Part shown: positions 38,851 to 45,900 of the stretch, piece after piece
Position numbering within the stretch: the stretch's first letter is position 1
Layout of the letters: each line of letters starts with the position of its first letter
DNA from: Aliivibrio finisterrensis
GTDB lineage: Bacteria > Pseudomonadota > Gammaproteobacteria > Enterobacterales > Vibrionaceae
Assembly: GCF_008933155.1 (NCBI RefSeq)
Contig: NZ_WBVP01000021.1
Coordinates: 1 to 56,378, forward strand
Direction of reading: 5' to 3'
DNA: 56,378 nucleotides
Made by a program: the position numbers and the translations under genes
Notes under the pieces: generated by a model
Told to the model about the DNA's origin: nothing
The model's database searches: none
The model's input: the letters and a program-made list of their open reading frames with translations, nothing else

Positions 38851-39112
38851 CTAGAGACTATACGCTTCGCTAACTAGAAACTATAAGATCATATTGTTGT
38901 AAGTGATTCATGAGATATGAACCGAAAAACAAGTTGTAAGTACAATGAATGAAGCAGATTGATTAAGTATCGAATGCTTGATAACTTGAAATTGAGCTAT
39001 AAAAGTTAAGGGTAGAATATACGAGTTAGTGATGTATTTGATTAATCAGTATTACTGGCTTTTATAGTTTCTAGTCACGCAGTGAATATAGTTAGCAAAG
39101 CGTATAGTTTAT
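38851..39112. repeat. A element with unrelated AT-rich cargo
   Basis: The left arm is CTAGAGACTATACGCTTCGC followed by TAACTAGAAACTATAAG. The right arm is GCTTTTATAGTTTCTAG then GTTAGCAAAGCGTATAG. Between them (about 38892-39056) is 165 bp of AT-rich sequence with no B module and no open frame, unlike the other copies. It fills 38750-39128. Confidence 0.75.
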
Positions 39113-39128
39113 TTAAAATGGAGTTATC

Positions 39129-40574
39129 ATGCCTACACCCCCAAAAAACTCAACCAAAACCCCCAACTTCGAAACCACCCTCCAACACCACGGCGGAAAA
39201 CTCGGCGTCACCGGCTCTTGCCACGAACTCCGCATTAATAACAAAGATAATAAACACGGTATATTAATCGACTGCGGATTATTTCAAGGCAAAGACGCCA
39301 AAGACAAGCATGGCAATGACAAAAAACTCGATATCGAATTTCCCATCTCCCACCTCAACGCGCTCATTCTTACCCATACCCACATAGATCACATTGGTCG
39401 TTTACCGTGGTTATTAGCAAAAGGCTTCAAGCAACCCATATACTGCACACCAGCTACCGCCGAGCTAGTCCCATTAATGCTCGATGATGGCTTAAAACTG
39501 CAGCTCGGCCTAAACAAAGGCCAAAGAGAAAGAGTATTAGAATTAATAAGAAAACAAATAAAACCCATCCCATACAACCAATGGCACCGAATCGCGCTTT
39601 CTTCCCGCTCTTGCTCTAAATCTTCTCGCTCTGTCCTGAAAGCGAAGCGTTCTGAACCCCTAAACCTGCTCTTAAGGTTCCAACCCGCAGGCCATATCCT
39701 CGGCTCTGCCTATGTCGAAATTAAGCTCCCCAACAATGAAATCGTCGTATTCTCAGGTGATCTCGGCCCATCAAATACGCCACTATTACCCGATCCTATT
39801 TCACCAAAACGTGCCGACTTATTAGTAATAGAAAGCACCTACGGTAACAAACTCCACGACAACGTAGAAACCAGAGCAAAACGCTTACAAGAAATAATCG
39901 AGCGTTCATTAAAAGATGGTGGCGCAATCATCATCCCCGCATTCTCGGTTGGCAGAACCCAAGAGCTATTGTTTGATATAGAGCACTTAATCCATCACAA
40001 CAACATTGATTCAAAAATTCCAATCATATTAGATTCCCCGTTAGCCAACAAAGTCACCAAACAATACCGCCGCTTCAAAAAGCTGTGGAGTAAAGAAGCG
40101 AAGACCAAAATAAACAACCAACGTCATCCTCTTAATTTTGAACAATGCATCACTATCGAAAGCCACAAAGAACACATGCAAATCGTCAATCGTCTAAAAA
40201 GTACCGCCGAGCCCTGCATCATTGTCGCTGCCAGTGGCATGTGCGCCGGAGGCCGAGTCATGAACTATTTAGAAGCCTTACTGCCAGACAAACGCACCGA
40301 TATCATCCTCGCAGGCTACCAAGCCCATGGCACTTTAGGTCGAGATCTGCAAAACCAAAAATCAAGAGTGTGGATAGATAATCAACCAATAGAGGTTAAT
40401 GCTCAAATTCATACCATGTCAGGTTATTCAGCCCACGCCGATCAAGCAGATTTGATTAAGTTTGTGGATGGGATTGAGGAGGGGAGGAAAGAGGTTGTTG
40501 TGGTGCATGGGGAGGATAACGTACGCGAGGAGTTTGAGAGGGTTTTGGAGACTAGAAACTATACGCTGCGCTAG
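39129..40574 (+). CDS. Beta-CASP metallo-beta-lactamase (RNase J/CPSF-like) protein
   Basis: 481 residues, cytoplasmic. The metallo-beta-lactamase motifs LILTHTHIDHIGRLPWLL and FQPAGHILGSAYVEI with GDLG are followed by the beta-CASP/RMMBL part (ESTYGNKLH, PAFSVGRTQELLFDIE, AASGMCAGGRVMNYLE, HTMSGYSAHADQADLI), so nuclease activity on RNA is likely. About 25 residues before FQPAGHILG (LSSRSCSKSSRSVLKAKRSE onward) come from an in-frame repeat (39597-39676). The last residues (ETRNYTLR) and the stop are also repeat-encoded. GGAG precedes the ATG. Whether the insert harms activity is unknown. Confidence 0.85.
   Translation: MPTPPKNSTKTPNFETTLQHHGGKLGVTGSCHELRINNKDNKHGILIDCGLFQGKDAKDKHGNDKKLDIEFPISHLNALILTHTHIDHIGRLPWLLAKGFKQPIYCTPATAELVPLMLDDGLKLQLGLNKGQRERVLELIRKQIKPIPYNQWHRIALSSRSCSKSSRSVLKAKRSEPLNLLLRFQPAGHILGSAYVEIKLPNNEIVVFSGDLGPSNTPLLPDPISPKRADLLVIESTYGNKLHDNVETRAKRLQEIIERSLKDGGAIIIPAFSVGRTQELLFDIEHLIHHNNIDSKIPIILDSPLANKVTKQYRRFKKLWSKEAKTKINNQRHPLNFEQCITIESHKEHMQIVNRLKSTAEPCIIVAASGMCAGGRVMNYLEALLPDKRTDIILAGYQAHGTLGRDLQNQKSRVWIDNQPIEVNAQIHTMSGYSAHADQADLIKFVDGIEEGRKEVVVVHGEDNVREEFERVLETRNYTLR
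39597..39676. repeat. B-type repeat inserted in frame in the beta-CASP gene
   Basis: CGCTCTTGCTCTAAATCTTC, GTCCTGAAAGCGAAGCG and TTCTGAACCCCTAAACC match the inverse B module found between genes (CCTGAAACCTGCAAGCGAAG...). The frame stays open through it. Confidence 0.7.
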
Positions 40575-40605
40575 CTAGAGACTATAAGTGCGGGAGTGTT
40601 TATAG
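40548..40605. repeat. A-arm covering the 3' end of the beta-CASP gene
   Basis: GACTAGAAACTATACGCTGC then GCTAGCTAGAGACTATAAG. The TAG stop at 40572-40574 lies within the arm. Confidence 0.8.
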
Positions 40606-40653
40606 CTGATAGTTTATCTATGTATTTTACATAACTAGAGATGTCTAGAGGGG

Positions 40654-41149
40654 CTAGAAACTATACGCTGCGCTGACTAGAGACTATAAGAGAAGGTATG
40701 CATATAGATGAGGTTTATTTACTTACATAATATGAAAGGAGTAATAGTGTGTTATTTGAAAAGTTGAAGATATGGCAGCGTTCTGCTCGATTGGCCTGTG
40801 ATGTAATTGAGTTATTTGAAGGGAATAGAAATTTTGCCCTAAAAGATCAGATTTTACGTTCATCACTATCTGTGCCTTCAAACATATCTGAAGGTGAAGA
40901 AAGAGAAACGATTAAGGAGAAGATTCGATTTTACTATTATGCTAAAGGCTCATGTGGAGAGTTACTTACGCAACTATTGATAGCAATTGAAACCTCTAGT
41001 GTGCCAAAAGAACCAGCACTCCTTTTAGTTAAAGAAACGCGAGAAATAGCAAAAGTTATCGGAATAATCATTCAAAAAGATAAGAGAAAAAAGTGAAGCG
41101 TGGGCTTTTGATCTTATAGTCTCTAGTTAGCGAAGCGTATCGTTTCTAG
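40654..41149. mobile_element. Inverted-repeat-bounded element carrying an S23/IVP gene
   Basis: About 496 bp. The left end 40654-40691 and the right end 41112-41149 are 38-bp inverted repeats matching at 35 positions (left CTAGAAACTATACGCTGCGC..., right ...AGCGAAGCGTATCGTTTCTAG). The gene at 40749-41096 lies wholly between them. CTAG forms both extremities; no longer target duplication is obvious. Calling it mobile is an inference from structure and recurrence. Confidence 0.65.
40749..41096 (+). CDS. Four-helix-bundle protein, S23/IVP family
   Basis: 115 residues of the 23S-rRNA-intervening-sequence (S23/IVP) family, small four-helix-bundle proteins related to the Avd accessory protein of diversity-generating retroelements. 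Characteristic stretches are LKIWQRSARLACDVIELFE, FALKDQILRSSLSVPSNISE, GEERETIKEKIRFYYYAKGS and CGELLTQLLIAIETS. GTG start with AAGGAG seven bases upstream. The gene is flanked by 38-bp inverted repeats. A paralogue, identical at about two-thirds of positions, is at 54372-54734. Biochemical function unknown; nucleic-acid binding is suspected for the family. Confidence 0.85.
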   Translation: MLFEKLKIWQRSARLACDVIELFEGNRNFALKDQILRSSLSVPSNISEGEERETIKEKIRFYYYAKGSCGELLTQLLIAIETSSVPKEPALLLVKETREIAKVIGIIIQKDKRKK

Positions 41150-41211
41150 TTTCATCTACCTTTTTCAGTTACAATTTTAAAATATTTGAATTTAATTGGC
41201 GCGGAAAGAAC

Positions 41212-41868
41212 ATGAAAACAAAAGATAGGATCATTCACGGTGCCTTAACCCTCTTCAACCAAAATGGTGAACGCAATATCACCACCAATCACATCGCTGC
41301 ACACCTTGAGATCAGCCCAGGCAATCTTTATTACCACTTTCGTAATAAAGAAGAGATCATTAATGGTATTTTCGATAATTACGCCCAAGAGTTGAAGGTG
41401 CGTTTTAAGCCGATGGCAAAAGAAGAACAATCGACTATGCCTAGTGTGCAAATCATGCTGAGCTACTTAGATTCGATTTTTGAATTGATGTGGAACTACC
41501 GCTTCTTTTACGCCAATTTACCCGATATTTTAAGCCGAGATGAGGCCTTAAAATTAAAATACGTAAAAGCACAGGCAGCGTTAAATGATAACTTAATTGC
41601 CATCATGAATGGCTTTCGTGATTCAGGTTTAATAGCCCTTAAAGATGATGAACTAAAATCCCTGACTAAAACGCTGCATATCGTTGCTTCTTGTTGGATC
41701 AATTACCAAACGGCACTGCTTTCTGATAAAGAAATTACTGAGAACAGTATTTATCAAGGCATGCTACAAATGCTAAATGTCGTAAGACCAATAGCGACAG
41801 AGCAGGGGCGAGTGCAGATATTGGAATTGGAAGCGCATTATCAGAGCAGAGTTTCTGCAAGTAATTAA
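41212..41868 (+). CDS. TetR/AcrR family transcriptional regulator
   Basis: 218 residues. The N-terminal helix-turn-helix (KDRIIHGALTLFNQNGERN, then ITTNHIAAHLEISPGNLYYHF with RNKEEIINGIF) is typical of TetR. The remaining helical ligand-binding domain is not assignable. It precedes the barrel-protein/DUF3108 pair on the same strand, separated by a repeat element, and may or may not control it. Confidence 0.88.
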   Translation: MKTKDRIIHGALTLFNQNGERNITTNHIAAHLEISPGNLYYHFRNKEEIINGIFDNYAQELKVRFKPMAKEEQSTMPSVQIMLSYLDSIFELMWNYRFFYANLPDILSRDEALKLKYVKAQAALNDNLIAIMNGFRDSGLIALKDDELKSLTKTLHIVASCWINYQTALLSDKEITENSIYQGMLQMLNVVRPIATEQGRVQILELEAHYQSRVSASN

Positions 41869-41872
41869 AGAA

Positions 41873-42070
41873 CACTAGAAACTATACGCTGCGCTAACTA
41901 GAGACGATAAGATCAAAAGTGAAAAAGCAGGTTTCAGGTTGCAGGTTTCAGGTTTCAGGAAGATCAAAGGCTGTTCTCCTTTAGAGTTAGCTTCTTCTCT
42001 TGCCCTTATAGAAGCGAAGCGTTCTAGTCTCTAGTCTCTAGTCTCTAGTCTCTAGTTAGCGTAGCGTATA
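41873..42070. repeat. A-B-A element with TCTCTAG array
   Basis: The left arm is CTAGAAACTATACGCTGCGC. The centre has GGTTTCAGGTTGCAGG and more GGTTTCA heptamers. The right part is AGAAGCGAAGCGTTCTAG, then four CTAGTCT units (42024-42051) and GTTAGCGTAGCGTATA. Confidence 0.8.
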
Positions 42071-42102
42071 TCCACACCACAACTCATAACAGAATGACTT
42101 AA

Positions 42103-43254
42103 ATGAAACGCATAATACTTAGCACACTCTTACTCACCTCAAGCCCAGCATTCGCAGAAGTTGAGCCTTTATTTGAAACGCCAAAAGACATGGAACCAAC
42201 TTGGGTTGATAACCTATTAGATGTCTTTGGTGCCGATGGAGGTTTTGATGACAGTAAAGCCATCGATATGAGCTACCTTCCTACCGCCTATTACACGCCA
42301 GAGAAAAAATTTGGTGTCGGTTTGCTGATGGTTGGTTTATATAAAACAGAAAATGCAGCCGTTGAAGAGCAGCCTTCCTCATTAGTGGTTAACTCTTTTG
42401 TTTCAATGAACAAATCTTATGGCGTCTCAATCGAGAACATGAGCTTTTTTAATCAAGGAAAACAGAGGCTATTACTTGAATTAGAGCTGCATAATGAAGC
42501 CGCAGTGTATTATGGCAAAGGAATAGCACAAGGAAATCAAGACAGTAACCATCATGAGTTTGACGAGCAAGTATACAGTTTTAAACCTCGTTGGATGACA
42601 GAGGTTGCTAATAACTATTTTATTGGTATTGGTGCAGACTTAACGTACGCCAAAGCCGAAAATTTAGAGCAGGTTGCCACTGGTCACTCTTATCAATCAA
42701 ACCAACACTTACCAGATAACCTTAGCTCGGGGGTTATTGTCACTAGCGTATATGACTCTAGAGATTATCGCCTTAACGCCACCAAAGGCTGGTTACTTCA
42801 GCTTGATGCTGGCTTATACCATAATGATAAAACAGATTCTTTTTCAACGTATGACTTAGAAGTTGCCAATTATATCGATTTAAACGGTTTGCCAGGGTTA
42901 ATCGCGTGGCAAATTCAAGGCCACTTCACTCAAGGTGATGTCCCTTGGAATGTCATGCCCGATCTTGGTGGTTCAAGTGCGATGAGAGGCTACATTAAAG
43001 GCAGATACCGAGACGATCAAATGATGATGGGGCAAGCAGAATACCGACTGCCAATTTTCCAACGTTATGGCATGGTTTTTTGGGGGGCGGTTGGCAGTGT
43101 CGCACCAAGCGTGAGTGAGTTAAGTGATGAGTTAATGACATCTTACGGCACGGGCTTCCGATTCCGAATTAAAGACAACATCAATTTGCGTGCGGATATT
43201 GGTGTCGGTCAAAATGAAACCAATTTCTACCTCAATGTAAACGAAGTATTTTAA
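42103..43254 (+). CDS. BamA/TamA-type outer-membrane barrel protein
   Basis: 383 residues with a signal peptide (LSTLLLTSSPAFA). It belongs to the bacterial surface antigen group: alternating beta strands, VTSVYDSRDYRLNATKGWLL, the conserved loop MRGYIKGRYRDDQMMMGQAEYR in its RGY-x-GR-x-RD form, and a final strand ending FYLNVNEVF with the terminal Phe for Bam recognition. There are no POTRA repeats and no patatin domain. The stop overlaps the next ATG (TAATG), so the pair is coupled. Substrate unknown. Confidence 0.82.
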   Translation: MKRIILSTLLLTSSPAFAEVEPLFETPKDMEPTWVDNLLDVFGADGGFDDSKAIDMSYLPTAYYTPEKKFGVGLLMVGLYKTENAAVEEQPSSLVVNSFVSMNKSYGVSIENMSFFNQGKQRLLLELELHNEAAVYYGKGIAQGNQDSNHHEFDEQVYSFKPRWMTEVANNYFIGIGADLTYAKAENLEQVATGHSYQSNQHLPDNLSSGVIVTSVYDSRDYRLNATKGWLLQLDAGLYHNDKTDSFSTYDLEVANYIDLNGLPGLIAWQIQGHFTQGDVPWNVMPDLGGSSAMRGYIKGRYRDDQMMMGQAEYRLPIFQRYGMVFWGAVGSVAPSVSELSDELMTSYGTGFRFRIKDNINLRADIGVGQNETNFYLNVNEVF

Positions 43255-43964
43255 TGCGGTTACGTCTTATTTATCTCATTTTAGTGATGAGTATTGGGGG
43301 GCAATCTGCCGCCGCCAATGAATTATCGTCGTGCACAATTACCTCAAGTTACGATATTTATTTAAGTGGTATCCACACCGGAAAAATGAAGCGAGTAGAA
43401 GCGTGGCAAGGTAAAAAGGCGAGCATTGTTTCAAACAGTAAAGCCAGTATTCTAGGCATTGGTACCGCTTATTCACAAAGTGCTGAAGTATCTTGGTCAG
43501 ACTTAGATCATGAATGGATAACCGACAAGTTTCATCAAAAAGTATCCGGGTTTCGTTCAAGAGATATGAAAGTCACCTTTACTGACGGTGGACATCAATC
43601 AGACGTAGATATTGACGGCAAAGAATCGACCTATATTTCTAAAGATATTCCATTAAGGGATGTAGATACGTTATCGATTCAAATTCGTCAAAATCTACTG
43701 CAAGGTAAACAAGCGTTTCGGTTAAATCGTCAAGCTTCTGATGGCATTGAGCCTTATCAATACCAAGTGCACCAAAAGCAAATTAAGACATTTGAAAAAT
43801 GGGGAGAGCTAGAGGTTATCCCAGTAGAGCAAACAGGCGCAGAGGATGTCACTTTTTTGTTTGCGCCAGAGTTAGAGTATCAACTTGTTGAAGCACGTTA
43901 TCATGGGTTTATTCTTCGAGGTCTTTTGACGCTTGCAGATTATAAGTCGACGTGTAAAAACTAG
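43254..43964 (+). CDS. DUF3108-like periplasmic protein
   Basis: 236 residues with a signal peptide (LIYLILVMSIGGQSAAA). The layout fits DUF3108: SYDIYLSGIHTGKMKRVEAW, alternating strands, and LPS-locus-like GELEVIPVEQTG and LEYQLVEARYHGFILRGLL. It starts inside the stop of the barrel gene, implying joint function at the outer membrane. Its TAG stop is the first CTAG of the following repeat. Function unknown. Confidence 0.7.
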   Translation: MRLRLIYLILVMSIGGQSAAANELSSCTITSSYDIYLSGIHTGKMKRVEAWQGKKASIVSNSKASILGIGTAYSQSAEVSWSDLDHEWITDKFHQKVSGFRSRDMKVTFTDGGHQSDVDIDGKESTYISKDIPLRDVDTLSIQIRQNLLQGKQAFRLNRQASDGIEPYQYQVHQKQIKTFEKWGELEVIPVEQTGAEDVTFLFAPELEYQLVEARYHGFILRGLLTLADYKSTCKN

Positions 43965-44021
43965 GAACTAGAAACGAGAGACTAGACCGCTTCGCTTCTA
44001 TAAGAGCTTAAGATAAGAGCG
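43962..44021. repeat. Directly repeated A arm, copy 1
   Basis: TAGGAACTAGAAACGAGAGA then CTAGACCGCTTCGCTTC and TATAAGAGCTTAAG. The same 60 bp returns in the same direction at 44136-44196 with few changes. Confidence 0.82.
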
Positions 44022-44060
44022 GGATTAAGGCAGACGCAGGGTGCGCTTGCTTTAGCTCTT

Positions 44061-44132
44061 GTTCTCCCCCTTTATCAGCTACTGCTATGAGATCGATACA
44101 GTCAATACAAGGGGGAGTTAGAGGGGGTTGTT
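44061..44132. repeat. C-family hairpin between direct A-arm copies
   Basis: GTTCTCCCCCTTTATC pairs with GGGGGAGTTAGAGGGGG. This is the inverse form of the element near 3820 and 8940. The gap 43965-44304 contains only repeats and the promoter region of the lipoprotein gene. Confidence 0.8.
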
Positions 44133-44135
44133 AAT

Positions 44136-44196
44136 TAGGAACTAGAAACGAGAGACTAGACCGCTTCGCTCCTATAAGATCTTAAAGTAAGAGCAG
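44136..44196. repeat. Directly repeated A arm, copy 2
   Basis: TAGGAACTAGAAACGAGAGA, CTAGACCGCTTCGCTCC and TATAAGATCTTAAAG. See copy 1 at 43962. Confidence 0.82.
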
Positions 44197-44304
44197 GAGT
44201 ACTCGTTTTTATACGAAAGAATGTCAAAATTACGTCAGTATTACTGGCACGAATTGTGCATTATTTGAGCAGGATAATTTTGCTAACAACGGATACGATT
44301 TACG

Positions 44305-45750
44305 ATGAATAAGATGCTCCCAATCGGGCTTTTCAGTACTTTACTTTTAACAGCATGCGGCGGCGGAAGCAGCGGTGGCGGTGGTGGCACTCCAGCACCA
44401 ACTAAATATACTTGGCAGTTTTTACAGATGGTAGATACGTTACCTAGTGGTTGTAATTCATCATTGGCGACAGTATTTAGTACAACAGAAGTGAATGGAG
44501 TGATTAAAAACACTTACGCAGTAGAGGCTACAGATGTAAAAATTACCATTTCAGATATTAATGGTAATCATCAGGTATATTTAGACCAGAGTGATATATC
44601 ACCTTCAGGGCAATTAGTTCTATCAGAAGATCAAATCCCTGATGGTGGTTATGTATCAGTTGTTGAAACTGATAATTTAACAGGATCAGTCGCATATGTA
44701 CTAAGCGTACAAAAAGAGATGCTGACCGATGCGTTTATTAAGGTTAATACTAACCAAGGTGCTAATTCAAACTGTTATACAAAAAATGCACTAAAAATTG
44801 ACAGTAATAAAAAGAAAGTAACGATAGAATATACACCAAACGATGGTATTTCAGCAGTAAGCGCTGAAGATTATTTTGATGGGAAAAGCACGCCTAACTC
44901 AGCACCAACAATTAATAATCTAACGGTGATATCGCCTAGTGAACCTGTTCTATTATCTGGTTATACGAATGACCAAAATGGAGCATTAGACAATATTACT
45001 CATTATAAATACGTTGAAAGTAAGACATTGGCGACTGATACACCTGCAAGCGTATCGAATAATCAAACATTATTGACAATAGATGGTTTATCAAGAATTG
45101 ATGTTTATCCTTCATCTAATGCAATCACGACTACATTTGATAAGTTGACGGTTAAGTCATTATTCAATGAACATTCATTTGATTGGTTTTCTTGGAATAA
45201 TGAGAACCAGAATAATACTTATGAAGTATCAACCCCATTTGGTAGCGAATATTCGTACTCTGCTCAATATCATACTATGATTAATGGTTGGGATACTTTA
45301 AGTAATAACATTGTCACTAATGGATTAAGCGATGTTGATTTACATAATGTAAGTTTAAGTTCAGACCCATTGATTTTGACTTGTATCAGTGGAGTATGTG
45401 AATTTGATTTCACTGATGTTACTAGTGAGACAATTCAAGGAGCATTAGTAGATTATACTTTGCAAGAGGGGGTCTTTACAATGAATCATTCTGTTTATGC
45501 TAAAGGGCCTATCGTAACGATTCCACAAGTAATTACATCTCGATACCCAGATCATACAACTCCAGTAAACACATCTTTTATCTCTTCAGATCAAGATAAT
45601 AAAGAGATAACTGATATCTTCACTGTATTTGGAAAAACCAAAAACTTTAGCTCAACAGCGGGTAGAGTTGAAATGTTATTACCACCAGCTTTAGGCTTGG
45701 CTCATGAAGAGCTATTGATAAAAAATAATTACAATATATTCACTAAGTAA
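44305..45750 (+). CDS. Hypothetical lipoprotein with Gly/Ser linker
   Basis: 481 residues. Signal peptide with lipobox LLLTACGGGS (Cys about residue 18), then a GGGSSGGGGG linker, typical of surface or periplasmic lipoproteins. The body is beta-rich with VEATDVKITISDINGNHQVY and many Asn/Thr/Ser residues; no enzyme motif is seen. Two Cys pairs near residues 50 and 360 may form disulphides. AT-rich relative to its neighbours. Not recognised; possibly an adhesin-like or Vibrio-specific lipoprotein. Confidence 0.7.
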   Translation: MNKMLPIGLFSTLLLTACGGGSSGGGGGTPAPTKYTWQFLQMVDTLPSGCNSSLATVFSTTEVNGVIKNTYAVEATDVKITISDINGNHQVYLDQSDISPSGQLVLSEDQIPDGGYVSVVETDNLTGSVAYVLSVQKEMLTDAFIKVNTNQGANSNCYTKNALKIDSNKKKVTIEYTPNDGISAVSAEDYFDGKSTPNSAPTINNLTVISPSEPVLLSGYTNDQNGALDNITHYKYVESKTLATDTPASVSNNQTLLTIDGLSRIDVYPSSNAITTTFDKLTVKSLFNEHSFDWFSWNNENQNNTYEVSTPFGSEYSYSAQYHTMINGWDTLSNNIVTNGLSDVDLHNVSLSSDPLILTCISGVCEFDFTDVTSETIQGALVDYTLQEGVFTMNHSVYAKGPIVTIPQVITSRYPDHTTPVNTSFISSDQDNKEITDIFTVFGKTKNFSSTAGRVEMLLPPALGLAHEELLIKNNYNIFTK

Positions 45751-45760
45751 TATATTGCAA

Positions 45761-45789
45761 AAAGAGCGCAGTATTCACTGCGCTCTTTT
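45761..45789. terminator. Terminator between the lipoprotein gene and yjbH
   Basis: AAAGAGCGCAGT (45761-45772) pairs with ACTGCGCTCTTT (45777-45788) around ATTC, flanked by A and T residues, so it can serve both convergent genes. Confidence 0.85.
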
Positions 45790-45814
45790 ATAATACATTA
45801 AGCCAACCGCGTCC

Positions 45815-45900
45815 GCTCTTAAACCTGAAACCTCAACCCTGCTCTTACCTTAAGATCTTATAGAAGCGAAGCGTTCTAGTCAGCGCAGCGTATAGTCCTA
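45815..45900. repeat. B and A repeat at the yjbH 3' end
   Basis: CTTAAACCTGAAACCTC, then ATCTTATAGAAGCGAAGCG and CAGCGCAGCGTATAGTCC. The outer TAG (minus strand, 45900-45898) is the yjbH stop. Confidence 0.78.

Noticed and set aside
40654-41149. S23 element as an integron cassette
   Set aside because: No attC-type core sites (GTTRRRY) or integrase are visible; the ends are simple inverted repeats.
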